From contig CAZFVY010000017.1 in NCBI GenBank assembly GCA_964522665.1, positions 18,539 through 82,538 of the forward strand: 64,000 bases of DNA, given 5' to 3'. Both the position numbers and the translations under genes were made by a program. Positions 8,325-17,142 of the stretch are shown here, piece by piece (within the stretch, counting starts at the first letter, position 1; every line of letters begins with the position of its first letter). Origin of the DNA: CAZFVY01 sp964522665. Lineage in GTDB: Bacteria > Verrucomicrobiota > Verrucomicrobiia > Limisphaerales > CAZFVY01. Under the pieces are notes generated by a model. That model searched no databases. It worked only from the letters and a program-made list of their open reading frames with translations, and was not told the DNA's origin.

Positions 8325-9569
8325 TTGTCCGTGATCCATCCCGGCAAAATCGCTCTCGGCCAAGCTTGGCGGCGACGCCTTCGGTTCTTCTCCGCCTTGT
8401 TTATCCTTCTACAGTTCGACAACCGCAGCCGCGCCGACGAGTCTGGAATCATCTCACCCGACAGCGTCGCCGGCCTGACCTTTAGGGTGGAATCGACCAA
8501 TGTTATCCTTTCCTGGCCCAGCGACCCGCGCGAGGGCTTTGTGGTCCTGGGGCGCGCGTGCGCCTCATGCCCGAACGAGTGGGTTGCGCTCACGAATCAT
8601 CTCAAAGCCGCCGTCGCCACAAATCGCACCGCGTTTGTTGACCAGCGAGGGATGAACCAACCGGCACGGGAACCCGGCACGCCTTTGGACGCCTTCTATC
8701 GCGTTTTGGTAGTACCAGACTTCTGGTTCGATCTGAACGGCGTCGAATTGTCCGGCTCGCCAAAGTTAGATGGATCTGATTTTCTTCCGTGCTACACTGG
8801 AAGCAAGGAAGCCGAGAACGGGCTTTTCTGGCCCGAAATCTTCCTAGGCGTGGACGGGGAAATGTCCGACGCCGACGAATCCATCGAAAGCGTCAACTTT
8901 GGAACGCTCGCGGCGCCAGACTTTAGGCCTGTGCGTGGCTTCTGGTTGCAGCATGACTCGCTCAAGAATGGTGAACATACGCTTCAGCTTCGGACAATTC
9001 TCCGCCTTTCCAACATTATCGAATCCGACCCCTTGTGCGTGTCCAACGCGCCCGTCCGGATACGCGTTTACAACACGATCAGCTTTGTCGGCAATGACCC
9101 CACCTACAATTGGAAAGGTATGACCTGCCGCGCGCAAAGCGTCTGGCCGCGCGTCGGCTGGCGCTGGGATATTTATGATTCCGCGGGTAAACTTGCAATG
9201 CGCAAGCTCGGTCGGACGGTCGACGGCAACATCGACTGGTTTTGGGACTTGCGTGATCGGTTTGGCAAATTGCGCGGCCAGTCCGACGCTGATTCCGAGT
9301 TTTCGACCCGATTAGCTGTTTGGAGTTTCGACAGTCGTCCGAAATGCGGTACTCAGCTGGTGAATCTGGTCGGCCAAGATCAGACGCGGCGGAGTTGGTG
9401 GAGTCGCCGGCTGGGATACCATTTCGTGCGTGACCGGGTGAAGGAAGAGCAGGAAATCCAAAGGCGACTCAATCGGGACCCCGACCCGCGAGCGAAAAGC
9501 GTTCACGCGCGCCCATTCGACGCCACTTCGGCCGTGGTCAATGGCTCGCGCCGTTCGCGTTTACCGTGA
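8325..9569 (+). CDS. Secreted verrucomicrobial protein, FN3-like N-terminal region, apparently shortened
   Basis: Up to 414 residues; the start is a TTG at 8325 or a GTG at 8331, both weak. An N-terminal basic-hydrophobic segment (RRLRFFSALFILLQF) may act as a signal peptide. Residues about 45-130 (LTFRVESTNVILSWPSDPREGFVVL...FYRVLVV) resemble the fibronectin-like module that opens many exported Verrucomicrobia proteins. The later part (APVRIRVYNTISF, GWRWDIYDSAGKLAMRKLGRTVDGNIDWFWDLRD) resembles the beta-domains that follow in those proteins. From memory of that group, longer members continue with another domain; here the protein ends in a polar, Arg-rich tail, so it may be a truncated copy. 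Function unknown. Confidence 0.6.
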   Translation: MSVIHPGKIALGQAWRRRLRFFSALFILLQFDNRSRADESGIISPDSVAGLTFRVESTNVILSWPSDPREGFVVLGRACASCPNEWVALTNHLKAAVATNRTAFVDQRGMNQPAREPGTPLDAFYRVLVVPDFWFDLNGVELSGSPKLDGSDFLPCYTGSKEAENGLFWPEIFLGVDGEMSDADESIESVNFGTLAAPDFRPVRGFWLQHDSLKNGEHTLQLRTILRLSNIIESDPLCVSNAPVRIRVYNTISFVGNDPTYNWKGMTCRAQSVWPRVGWRWDIYDSAGKLAMRKLGRTVDGNIDWFWDLRDRFGKLRGQSDADSEFSTRLAVWSFDSRPKCGTQLVNLVGQDQTRRSWWSRRLGYHFVRDRVKEEQEIQRRLNRDPDPRAKSVHARPFDATSAVVNGSRRSRLP

Positions 9570-9659
9570 GAACGAACGCCCGACGTCGGAGCCGCCGGCG
9601 CCTGGGCCGCTCACCTCCAATACTATTCAATCACCACGTCGCTCAATCCACGCCACGGC

Positions 9660-11093
9660 CTAAACCGACGCCGGCTTCAGGCGTTTGCCGGCGACGTGGG
9701 TTTTGACGGCGGCGGCTTCGACCGCGGCGGCGACGCGCTTGACGACTTCACGGCTGAAAACGCTCGGCACGATGTATTCGGGATGCAATTCCTGCGGCGA
9801 GATGCAGCCGGCGATGGCGTAGGCGGCGGCCAGCTTCATTTCTTCGTTGATTCGTCGGGCGCGCACGTTGAGGGCGCCGCGGAAAATTCCGGGAAACGCC
9901 AGGACGTTATTGATTTGGTTCGGGTAATCGCTCCGGCCCGTGGCGACGATCCAGGCCACCTTGGCCGCTTCCTCCGGCATGATTTCGGGCACGGGATTCG
10001 CGAGGGCGAAAACAATCGCCTTGCGCGCCATGCGCCGGAGCGACTTGGTCGTCACGACGCCCGGGCCGGAGACGCCGATGAACACGTGCGCGCCGGTCAA
10101 CGCGTCCTCCACCTTGCCGGTGACGCCGCGCGGATTCGTGTGGGCGGCGAGCCAGGCCTGGCTCTCGTTCAAATGGGCGGCGTCGCGTTGGTGCAGAATT
10201 CCATGCTTATCGCAGACGATGATGTCCCGCGCGCCCGCGCCGAGCAGGATCTTGGTGATCGCCGTGCCCGCGGCGCCCGCGCCCACGACGACGATTCGCG
10301 ATTTGGCGATCTCGCGGCGGGCCAGGCGCGAGGCGTTGAGGAGCGAGGCGAGCACCACGACGGCCGTGCCATGCTGATCGTCGTGGAAAACCGGGATGTC
10401 CAGCCGTTCCTGCAGCGCCTTCTCCACTTCAAAGCAGCGCGGCGCGGAAATATCCTCGAGGTTGATGCCGCCAAATCCAACGGCCAGATGCGCCACCGTC
10501 TCGATGATTTCCGCCGGGTTCTTCGTGCTCAAACAAATCGGGTAGGCGTCGATCCCGGCGAATTCCTTGAACAACATCGCCTTGCCTTCCATCACCGGCA
10601 TCGCCGCCTCGGGTCCGATGTCGCCCAGGCCGAGTACCGCGGTCCCGTCGCTCACCACCGCGATCGAGTTGCCCTTGATCGTCAGTTGCCACGCCTTGGA
10701 GTGGTCCTGCGCGATCGCCTCGCAGACGCGCGCCACGCCGGGCGTGTAGGCCATCGAAAGCGTGTCGCGCGTCGTCACCGGCACCTTGTTATGGATCGAG
10801 ATTTTGCCGCCGAGGTGGAGCAGGAAAACCCGGTCCGAGACGTGGACCACTTTGACTTTCCGGATCCGCTCGATCGCGGTCACGATCTCGGCGACGTGCT
10901 CGCGGTCACGCGCCCGCACGGTGATGTCGCGCGTCATCGATTTCGCCTCGGTGGAAACGATATCGACCGCGCCTAAATCGCCGCCGTGGTCGCCGACGGT
11001 TTGGGTGATGCGAGCGAACATCCCGATGTGATTCGGGTAGCTTAACCGCATCGTGAAGCTGTAACTGGCGGAAGGAGGAGGGGAGGATTTCAT
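9660..11093 (-). CDS. NAD-type malic enzyme with N-terminal ACT domain
   Basis: A 477-residue oxaloacetate-decarboxylating malate dehydrogenase: malate + NAD(P)+ to pyruvate + CO2 + NAD(P)H, in the cytoplasm. Residues about 10-85 are an ACT domain (RLSYPNHIGMFARITQTVGDHGGDLGAVDIV), a small-molecule sensing module found in one bacterial malic-enzyme subgroup. The malic N-terminal domain follows with SMAYTPGVARVCEAI, the catalytic-region phrase KGNSIAVVSDGTAVLGLGDIG, and the metal-binding FHDDQHGTA. A Rossmann domain carries VVVGAGAAGTAI. It lacks the phosphotransacetylase-like extension of the long MaeB type. The gene starts 88 bp after the ABC exporter operon on the same strand and could be its distal cistron. 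Confidence 0.93.
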   Translation of the reverse strand: MKSSPPPSASYSFTMRLSYPNHIGMFARITQTVGDHGGDLGAVDIVSTEAKSMTRDITVRARDREHVAEIVTAIERIRKVKVVHVSDRVFLLHLGGKISIHNKVPVTTRDTLSMAYTPGVARVCEAIAQDHSKAWQLTIKGNSIAVVSDGTAVLGLGDIGPEAAMPVMEGKAMLFKEFAGIDAYPICLSTKNPAEIIETVAHLAVGFGGINLEDISAPRCFEVEKALQERLDIPVFHDDQHGTAVVVLASLLNASRLARREIAKSRIVVVGAGAAGTAITKILLGAGARDIIVCDKHGILHQRDAAHLNESQAWLAAHTNPRGVTGKVEDALTGAHVFIGVSGPGVVTTKSLRRMARKAIVFALANPVPEIMPEEAAKVAWIVATGRSDYPNQINNVLAFPGIFRGALNVRARRINEEMKLAAAYAIAGCISPQELHPEYIVPSVFSREVVKRVAAAVEAAAVKTHVAGKRLKPASV

Positions 11094-11181
11094 AGGATCG
11101 GCAGGTTGCGGGCGGCGTCATTCCGAATCGCCCGGGCGGCGCGCGGGTGACGCGCCGAGCGGCGGTTCGGAGGGGGCTGGT

Positions 11182-12498
11182 TCATTTTTGGGCGGAAACT
11201 TGGAGGGGTCGGACGCGCTGATTGTCGCGGACGCGGTCGCCGGGATAGACGATGACCTGCTCACCGGCCGTTAGCCCTTCGAGAACTTGCGTTTCGGTCC
11301 CGGAGCTGCGCCCGACCTTGACCGGTTGCAAGCGCGCGCGACCGGCGCGGACCACGTAGGCGGCCCAGTGATCGCCGCTCTGGCGGAACAACGCGCCCGA
11401 AGGCGCCTTGAGGATGTCGGCGCCTTCCCACATGATAATCCGGGCTTCGACGCGGAAAGCGTCACCCAAGCCGCGGCGCTCGTCGGGCGGGGTCGTAATA
11501 TCCGCGACCACGTTGACCCGCTGTTCTTCGACGCCGAGCGCCGATACTTTCGTGAACGCCGCCGGCTCGACCAGGCGGACTCGGGCCTGCAGCGGGACGG
11601 CGCCGCCCCATTGTTCGAGTTCAACCTTCGTTCCCGGGCCGATCACGGCGCCGTCGCGCGAAAGCGTCTCGACGACGACCTCAAGATCGGCGGGATCGCC
11701 CACCTCAACCAAGGCCGTGCCCGAGGCGACGACGCGCGAACTTTCCTCGATGACGCGCAAGACGCGGCCATCAATCGGCGATTTCACCTCGACCGGCGCG
11801 CGACCCGGGACGCCGCTGACAGCCCCACCGGTGAATTCAACCAATTCCGCCTCAGCCTGACGCAACGCGCTTTGCGCGGCGGCGAGGTCCTTGGCGGCGG
11901 CCGTTTCGCGCCACTGAACATTATCCAACTCCTGGGCGGAGATGGTCTTTTGGGCGGCCAGACGCAGATTGCGATTGAGTTCACTCTGTGCGAATTTCTC
12001 GGCGGCCTGCGCGCGCTCGAGATTGGCCGCGGCGGTGTCGCGCCGGGCCTCGGCCTGCGCGCGGCTGCGGGCGTCGAGGAGGACGGGAGCGAGCGGATCA
12101 ATCACCGCGAGCACGGTCACGCCGGCTTTGATTTCCGCGCCGGCCTTGAAGGGAATGCGTTGCAATTGTCCGGCCACCGGGGCGGAGATCGTGTAGCGCT
12201 GTTTGACGCGCGTCTTGCCCTCCTCGTTGACGGTGACGCGCAACGGTCCGATGATCGCGCTCGCGGTCTCCACCGGAATCGGCTTGGGCCAAAGCCCGGC
12301 GACGATCAACGCAATCAAGACCAAGCCGATCGCGTACGGCAGCCAACGGCGCCGGGAGGAGGCGTGGTTATTGCGCCGGGCCGCGGGCGGCGCCGTGGAG
12401 CGCGATCCCGACAAGGGCGGATTGGCCGCGCCCGGGACACGCGTCACGCGATCCTGGGCGGCGGGCCGGGCGGCCGTCAATTCGTCGGACGTTTTCAT
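11182..12498 (-). CDS. Periplasmic adaptor (HlyD/MacA-type) of an ABC exporter
   Basis: A 438-residue membrane-fusion protein: a cytoplasmic N-terminus, one membrane anchor at about 52-70 (WLPYAIGLVLIALIVAGLWP), then barrel, lipoyl and alpha-hairpin regions (VTVNEEGKTRVKQRYTISAPVAGQLQRI; long Ala/Gln/Glu helices at about 150-205), a second lipoyl half (VKSPIDGRVLRVIEESSRVVASGTALVEVGDP) and C-terminal barrel segments. It links an inner-membrane ABC transporter to an outer-membrane channel or delivers substrate within the periplasm. Its ATG overlaps the stop of the permease by four bases (ATGA), so translation is probably coupled. No outer-membrane TolC-like gene is present in the window. Confidence 0.9.
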   Translation of the reverse strand: MKTSDELTAARPAAQDRVTRVPGAANPPLSGSRSTAPPAARRNNHASSRRRWLPYAIGLVLIALIVAGLWPKPIPVETASAIIGPLRVTVNEEGKTRVKQRYTISAPVAGQLQRIPFKAGAEIKAGVTVLAVIDPLAPVLLDARSRAQAEARRDTAAANLERAQAAEKFAQSELNRNLRLAAQKTISAQELDNVQWRETAAAKDLAAAQSALRQAEAELVEFTGGAVSGVPGRAPVEVKSPIDGRVLRVIEESSRVVASGTALVEVGDPADLEVVVETLSRDGAVIGPGTKVELEQWGGAVPLQARVRLVEPAAFTKVSALGVEEQRVNVVADITTPPDERRGLGDAFRVEARIIMWEGADILKAPSGALFRQSGDHWAAYVVRAGRARLQPVKVGRSSGTETQVLEGLTAGEQVIVYPGDRVRDNQRVRPLQVSAQK

Positions 12499-14861
12499 TC
12501 AGGGGCTTTCAGGGCGCTCACCAAGTCCAGCTGTTTCAGCCGGCGCAACACTACAACAGAGGAAATCACCGACGCAACCGTGACGACGAGCGCCGCGAAC
12601 GCGTAGTTCCTCGAACTCAAGATCAGCGGCAGTCGCACGGTCTCGGTATTCACCGTGCGCACGATTCCCGTCGCGAAGCCGGTGCCGAGCAGCAATCCCA
12701 CGGGAATCGCGAACATCGCGAGGATCGCCAATTCGGTAATCAACACGGCCCCGACCTCCCGCTGCGAGAAACCGATTACGCGCAACGTGGCCAGCTCGCG
12801 CGAACGCTCGGCCAGCGAAATGCGCGCGTTGTTATAGACGACCCCGAACGCCACCACGATCGCGAACGTCAGGTAGATACTCTGGATCAGGTTGATGCTC
12901 GCGGCGGTGGTCTTTCGAAAGTTGTCGCGCAACGTCTCCTTGATCGCCACCCAGCCGACGCGGGGAATGCCCTTGAGCGCGCGCAGGAACTCGGCGCGGC
13001 GCCCTAGGTCAATGGTAAAGCTGGCGCCGGTGATGACGTCCCCCTCGATCAGGAAGCGATTCAACGCGTGAATCTCCATATACGCGCCGACGCCGGCCAT
13101 GTCCTCCGCCAACGCGACCAATTGGACCGAGCGAGTGATCTGCTTGCCCTCCAGGACCTCGACCAGCAATTGGTCGCCCACCTTGGCCCCGAACACTTCC
13201 GCCAGCTTCGAGGAAATGATGATGCCCTCGGACGGCAGCGGCACCTCATGCAGGTCCGCGTCAATCACCCGGACGTGGACGCCGTGCCCGTCCAGTCCGC
13301 GGATGGCCAATTGCCGGCTCCGATTCCCGAAGCGGACCCGCACCGGCGCGTAACGAAACGGCTCGGCGCGCACGACGCCGGGCAGATGTTGCAGATTATA
13401 CCCCACTTTCACGCTGTCCGGCTCGACCAGCCCGATGCTCATGTCGTCCCGGGCGACGACGTCCCATTGCACGTCGAGGATTTGCTTCACGCTGTCCCGG
13501 AAGGCGTTCGGCACGATCAAAATCGCCGTTGCCAGCGCCAGCCCGGCGATGGTGAAAATCGCCTGCATCGGGCGGCGCTCCAGATTCCGCACCGCGATGC
13601 GAAACGCGTGCGAAAACAGATGGGCGATGCCGGTGCGCTCGATGAAGGCGGGGCGGAAGTTGGCGGGCGGCTCCGGGCGCATCGCGTCCGCGGGCGGCAA
13701 TCGGGCCGCGCGGCGCACGGCGCTGAAGACCCCGACGGTCGCCGAGCCGACCCCGACGAGCGTGGCCCAAACCAACGCCGTTTTATCAAAATGAAAACTC
13801 AAATCAGGGAATCGGAAGAAGAGGTGGTACATGCCCACCAGTTGATGTCCCAGCCCGATGCCCGCCACCGTGCCCATCGCCAATCCGCCCAGGACCATCA
13901 CGAAGGCGAATTTGAGGTAATGGAGCACAATATCGCGATTGGCGTAGCCGAAGGCCTTGAGAATCGCGATCTGCTCCCGTTGCATCGCCAATAGGCGCGT
14001 CAGGACCGAGTTCGTCATGAACGCCGCCACGCTCAGGAACACCACCGGAAAGCCGATCGAAAGGGTCTGCAACACGCGGATTTCATCCGACACTCGGATA
14101 TGCGAGGGATGATCGCCCCGGCCGTACGCGCCGCGGCCGCCGTACGCCGCGAACAAACGGTCCATCCCCGCGATCACCGACCGCTCGGAAGCGCCCGGCG
14201 CCAGCTTCGCCGTCAGATAATTGAACGCGCCGTAAAGATCGAACGCCTTGGCCACTTCCTCGTACGGCATCCAAAAGAAGCCGTAAGTCCGATTGTCCGG
14301 CAGCGCGGCGCCCGGCCGCGACTCGAAGATGTATTCGGGCGACAGGACGATGCCGGAGACGCGGAACTCCTGGCGGCGCCCGTTCAACAGCATCGCCAGA
14401 CGGTCCCCGGGGTGAATCTCATTGGCCTGCGCGAACGCCTCCCCGACCAAAACCTCGCCGCGACCGCCCGGCTGGAGCCAGCGCCCTTCGCGCAGATAGA
14501 GGCGGTTCAATTCGGGTTCGCCGACGTCCGGCACGGAGAGGACCATGCCGCTGGCTGGTTCATCAAGCGACGGCAGGTCGAGCGTCACCTGCGCTGAAAT
14601 TCCGGACTGCACGCCGGCCACGCCGGGAATCGCGGCCGCCTGCGCGGCGAGCGAATTCGGCGCGCGTTTGACGTGCGCGAAAATCTCGGCGAAACGATTG
14701 ACTTGGTAGTATTCGCTCCGGGCGCCCTCCAGCGAGTTAATCAAGCTGCGCGCCATCGTCAGCATCGCCAGCCCGCAGGCCATGACCAGCGCGACCGAGA
14801 CCGCCTGCCCCTTCATGCGGCTCAAGTCCCGTATGACCTTGCGATCCAGGTGCGAGATCAT
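12495..14861 (-). CDS. ABC exporter permease with two FtsX/MacB-type halves
   Basis: 788 residues from the ATG at 14861 (MISHLDRKVIRDLSRMKGQ). A longer frame upstream exists only because it reads through the ATPase gene in another frame. The topology is that of large fused MacB/FtsX permeases: a membrane segment near residues 17-38, a periplasmic domain, a three-helix FtsX block around 260-380 (VVFLSVAAFMTNSVLTRLLAMQREQIAILKAFGY), a second N-terminal helix and periplasmic domain after about 430, and a final FtsX block (FAIVVAFGVVYNNARISLAERSRELATLRVIGFSQREV). The stop of the ATPase and this start share one base (TGATG). Substrate unknown; candidates for MacB/DevC-type systems include lipids, glycolipids and peptides. 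Confidence 0.92.
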   Translation of the reverse strand: MISHLDRKVIRDLSRMKGQAVSVALVMACGLAMLTMARSLINSLEGARSEYYQVNRFAEIFAHVKRAPNSLAAQAAAIPGVAGVQSGISAQVTLDLPSLDEPASGMVLSVPDVGEPELNRLYLREGRWLQPGGRGEVLVGEAFAQANEIHPGDRLAMLLNGRRQEFRVSGIVLSPEYIFESRPGAALPDNRTYGFFWMPYEEVAKAFDLYGAFNYLTAKLAPGASERSVIAGMDRLFAAYGGRGAYGRGDHPSHIRVSDEIRVLQTLSIGFPVVFLSVAAFMTNSVLTRLLAMQREQIAILKAFGYANRDIVLHYLKFAFVMVLGGLAMGTVAGIGLGHQLVGMYHLFFRFPDLSFHFDKTALVWATLVGVGSATVGVFSAVRRAARLPPADAMRPEPPANFRPAFIERTGIAHLFSHAFRIAVRNLERRPMQAIFTIAGLALATAILIVPNAFRDSVKQILDVQWDVVARDDMSIGLVEPDSVKVGYNLQHLPGVVRAEPFRYAPVRVRFGNRSRQLAIRGLDGHGVHVRVIDADLHEVPLPSEGIIISSKLAEVFGAKVGDQLLVEVLEGKQITRSVQLVALAEDMAGVGAYMEIHALNRFLIEGDVITGASFTIDLGRRAEFLRALKGIPRVGWVAIKETLRDNFRKTTAASINLIQSIYLTFAIVVAFGVVYNNARISLAERSRELATLRVIGFSQREVGAVLITELAILAMFAIPVGLLLGTGFATGIVRTVNTETVRLPLILSSRNYAFAALVVTVASVISSVVVLRRLKQLDLVSALKAPE

Positions 14862-15610
14862 CACCACTTCAGGCTGCTGGCCGGCGCGGGTTGGGCGTTG
14901 CGCTGGATGCTCTGCACTTTGCCGTCGGAAAAACGGATGACCCGGTCCGCCATCTCGGCCATGACGGCGTTGTGCGTGATCACGACCGTCAGCGCGCCCA
15001 GTTCGCGGTTCACATGCTGCAACGCTTCCAGGACCACGATGCCCGTGCGCACGTCCAGCGCGCCGGTCGGCTCGTCGCACAGGAGCACCTCGGGCCGCTT
15101 CGCGATCGCGCGCGCGATGGCCACGCGCTGCTGTTCGCCACCCGAAAGCTGCGCCGGAAAGTGATCGAGCCGCGGGCTGAGATTGACCAACTCCAGCGCG
15201 GCTTCGGGTTCCATCGGATCGCGCGCGATCTCGGTGATTAGCGCGACGTTTTCCCGCGCGGTCAGGCTCGGAATCAAATTGTAAAACTGAAAAATAAACC
15301 CGACCGCGTCCCGGCGGTAACGCGTGAGGCCGGTTTCGTCCGCCTGCGTCAAGTCGAGGTCCCGATACCACAACTCGCCCGACGTCGGCAAATCCAGCCC
15401 GCCGAGCTGATTCAACAACGTGGTCTTGCCGCTGCCGGAAGGCCCCAGCAGCACCACCAGTTCGCCGCTGTAAAGATCAAGATCGACGCCATCAAGCGCC
15501 CGCACTTCGGTTGCGCCCGAGCCGTACACTTTGGTCAAGCCGCGCACGCGAAACACCTGCTCCGCCTCCTCGACCGCGGAATCCGTTTCAAAGTTGGCTG
15601 TGGTTGTCAT
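14861..15610 (-). CDS. ABC exporter ATPase (LolD/MacB/DevA type)
   Basis: A 249-residue ATP-binding subunit. It has Walker A GPSGSGKTTLL, a Q-loop in the FIFQFYNLIPSLTARENV segment typical of the LolD/MacB subfamily, the signature LSGGEQQRVAIARA, Walker B VLLCDEPTGALD and the switch VVITHN. It is the first gene of a three-gene minus-strand operon (ATPase, permease, adaptor) with one-base and four-base overlaps, the arrangement of DevBCA-like exporters. The start is the ATG at 15610 (MTTTANFETDSAVEEAEQVFRVRGLTKVYGSG). Confidence 0.95.
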   Translation of the reverse strand: MTTTANFETDSAVEEAEQVFRVRGLTKVYGSGATEVRALDGVDLDLYSGELVVLLGPSGSGKTTLLNQLGGLDLPTSGELWYRDLDLTQADETGLTRYRRDAVGFIFQFYNLIPSLTARENVALITEIARDPMEPEAALELVNLSPRLDHFPAQLSGGEQQRVAIARAIAKRPEVLLCDEPTGALDVRTGIVVLEALQHVNRELGALTVVITHNAVMAEMADRVIRFSDGKVQSIQRNAQPAPASSLKW

Positions 15611-15776
15611 TTCGTTTCATCCGCGCAAGCCCGCTGACCGAGCGGGAATTCCCCGCGCGCCAAGCTTCAGTTCACGTCCCGCGCCGTCGCCGAACCGTCA
15701 ATTGCAATCGTCTCACATAGGAGATGCGCGCGCAAAGAGAACCGTCGGACCCTTTTCCCCTCGCTGCCGCTTGCCG

Positions 15777-16313
15777 ATGAAACGCCGGACTGTTTTAGTT
15801 GGGCGCGTGGCGCTGCCTTACAAGATCGCGACCTTGCTTTACTGCTTCAACGAGCGGGACGAAATTCTGTTGCTGGAACGATTGCGCGAACCCAACCGCG
15901 GGCTGTGGAGCCCCTGCGGCGGGAAGCTTAAAACCGAGACGGGCGAATCGCCCTATCGCTGCGCCTGCCGGGAGGCGCAGGAGGAAATCGGCCTCGACCT
16001 GCGGCCCGCGGACCTGCGTTTGGCGGGTTTGATTAGCGAGCATGGTTACGAGGGGCAGGCGCATTGGCTGATGTTCCTGTTCGAAGTGAAGCGCAAATTG
16101 ACGCATTTGCCGCCGGCTCACGCGGAGGGAACGTTCCGCTTTTTTCCCGTCGAGGCGCTCGCCGCGTTGCCGCTGCCGCAAACGGATCGCGAGCAAATCT
16201 GGCCTTTATTCTGGCGCCATCGCGGAGGTTTTTTCGCGGCGCATTGCCATTGTCATGCCGATGGTCGGTATGAATGGTCAATTGAGGAGGCGGTCGGTCC
16301 CGACGAACGGTAA
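15777..16313 (+). CDS. NUDIX hydrolase (8-oxo-dGTP diphosphatase-like)
   Basis: 178 residues from the ATG at 15777 (MKRRTVLVGRVALPYKIATLLYCF). The NUDIX box runs from about residue 48 (CGGKLKTETGESPYRCACREAQEEIGLD), with the essential REAQEEIG segment at about 65-72. The loop before GES is two residues longer than the canonical GX5E spacing. These enzymes hydrolyse a nucleoside diphosphate linked to another moiety, with the box binding Mg2+. The phrase LWSPCGGKL, the protein length and the C-terminal HCHCHADGRYEWSIEEA are compatible with a MutT-like housecleaning role, but substrate cannot be read from sequence. The 158-bp repeat starts only three bases after its stop codon. Confidence 0.9.
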   Translation: MKRRTVLVGRVALPYKIATLLYCFNERDEILLLERLREPNRGLWSPCGGKLKTETGESPYRCACREAQEEIGLDLRPADLRLAGLISEHGYEGQAHWLMFLFEVKRKLTHLPPAHAEGTFRFFPVEALAALPLPQTDREQIWPLFWRHRGGFFAAHCHCHADGRYEWSIEEAVGPDER

Positions 16314-16316
16314 CGC

Positions 16317-16474
16317 TTAAAACGGCAGTAGGAACGCGCCAGATTGAGTAATGCTTTGGAGCAGAAACGGTTTGGAAAAAGCGAAGCCATACCCGCAGCG
16401 GTCTGGTGAGCTTTTTCCGAAACGTTTATGCCCAAATGATTACGCAAGATGACGGGTTCCTACTGCCGTTTTAA
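16317..16474. repeat. 158-bp inverted-repeat element, copy 1 (nested stems)
   Basis: The element begins and ends with a perfect 19-bp inverted repeat: TTAAAACGGCAGTAGGAAC at 16317-16335 and its complement at 16456-16474. A second inverted repeat lies inside: GGAAAAAGC at 16374-16382 and GCTTTTTCC at 16410-16418. Copy 2 at 56533-56690 has the same length. Base changes between the copies keep the pairing: A16330-T16461 becomes T-A, A16334-T16457 becomes G-C, and C16382-G16410 becomes T-A. No protein is encoded. It could be a MITE or REP-like element, or a structured RNA; it sits between the NUDIX gene and yjbQ. Confidence 0.9.
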
Positions 16475-16522
16475 GGGTAACTCGTCCAGGCGCAGAATCT
16501 CCTGCCTACACTCGGAGAGCGT

Positions 16523-16945
16523 TTATTCGCCCAGCAGATGCGCGACGACCCGGCGGCGATGCGGATGGCGACGGTGTTCCCAGAGGTAAATTCCCTGCCA
16601 AGTCCCCAGAGCCAGGGCGCCGTCCATTATCGGGATGCTCAGGTTGACCGCGGTCAACGCCGTCCGGACATGCGCCGGCATATCGTCGTCGCCTTCCGCG
16701 GTGTGGATGAAGAGTTCGTCGCCGTCGGGCGCGAGGCGCGCGAAGAAGGCCTCGAGATCGCGGCGCACGTCCGGGTCGGCGTTCTCCTGAATCAACAGCG
16801 ACGCCGAGGTGTGCCGCAAGTGGAGCGTCAACAGCCCGGCCTTGAATCCGCCCTGTCGGACAAGCGCGGCCACATCCGAGGTGATCTCGTAAAAGCCGCG
16901 TCCGCGCGTGGCGACGCTGAGTTCGCGGATGATTTGGGCTAACAT
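16523..16945 (-). CDS. yjbQ: YjbQ family protein (UPF0047, secondary thiamine-phosphate synthase type)
   Basis: A 140-residue protein covering the whole YjbQ/UPF0047 family. Diagnostic features are LLTLHLRHTSASLLIQENADPDVRRDLEAFFARLAP (the HTSAS-IQENAD block with conserved His and Asp), GDDDMPAHVRTAL and GTWQGIYLWEHR near the end. Family members are small trimeric beta-barrel proteins; one was shown to have weak thiamine-phosphate synthase activity, and the physiological role remains unsettled. The start at 16945 matches the usual N-terminus. It is a single minus-strand gene with no obvious operon partner. Confidence 0.94.
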   Translation of the reverse strand: MLAQIIRELSVATRGRGFYEITSDVAALVRQGGFKAGLLTLHLRHTSASLLIQENADPDVRRDLEAFFARLAPDGDELFIHTAEGDDDMPAHVRTALTAVNLSIPIMDGALALGTWQGIYLWEHRRHPHRRRVVAHLLGE

Positions 16946-17142
16946 TTGACTGCGACGGCCAACGAACCAAGCACGCTCTCCGTCAGTCTGGCGCTATCGG
17001 CCCGAACCGTCGTTGCCGCGATTTTTGCCACCACGCGGCGCGCAAGGCGCGGTCCGCCGCCGCTCCGCTTCGGTACGACCCCAATGCGGACCGCGCCGTA
17101 GATCTGCGGGAAGACGTGCTCGGCACTCCTACCACGAATGGC

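Noticed and set aside
9696..10976. 426-codon frame on the plus strand opposite the malic enzyme
   Set aside because: Composition (Arg, His, Asp, Gly) is that of the complement of a high-GC gene, and the malic enzyme on the minus strand is complete with all motifs.
12495..15371. Very long (958-codon) frame for the ABC permease
   Set aside because: The first 170 codons lie over the ATPase gene in another frame and are Arg/Gly-rich; the permease begins at the ATG at 14861, which shares a base with the ATPase stop.
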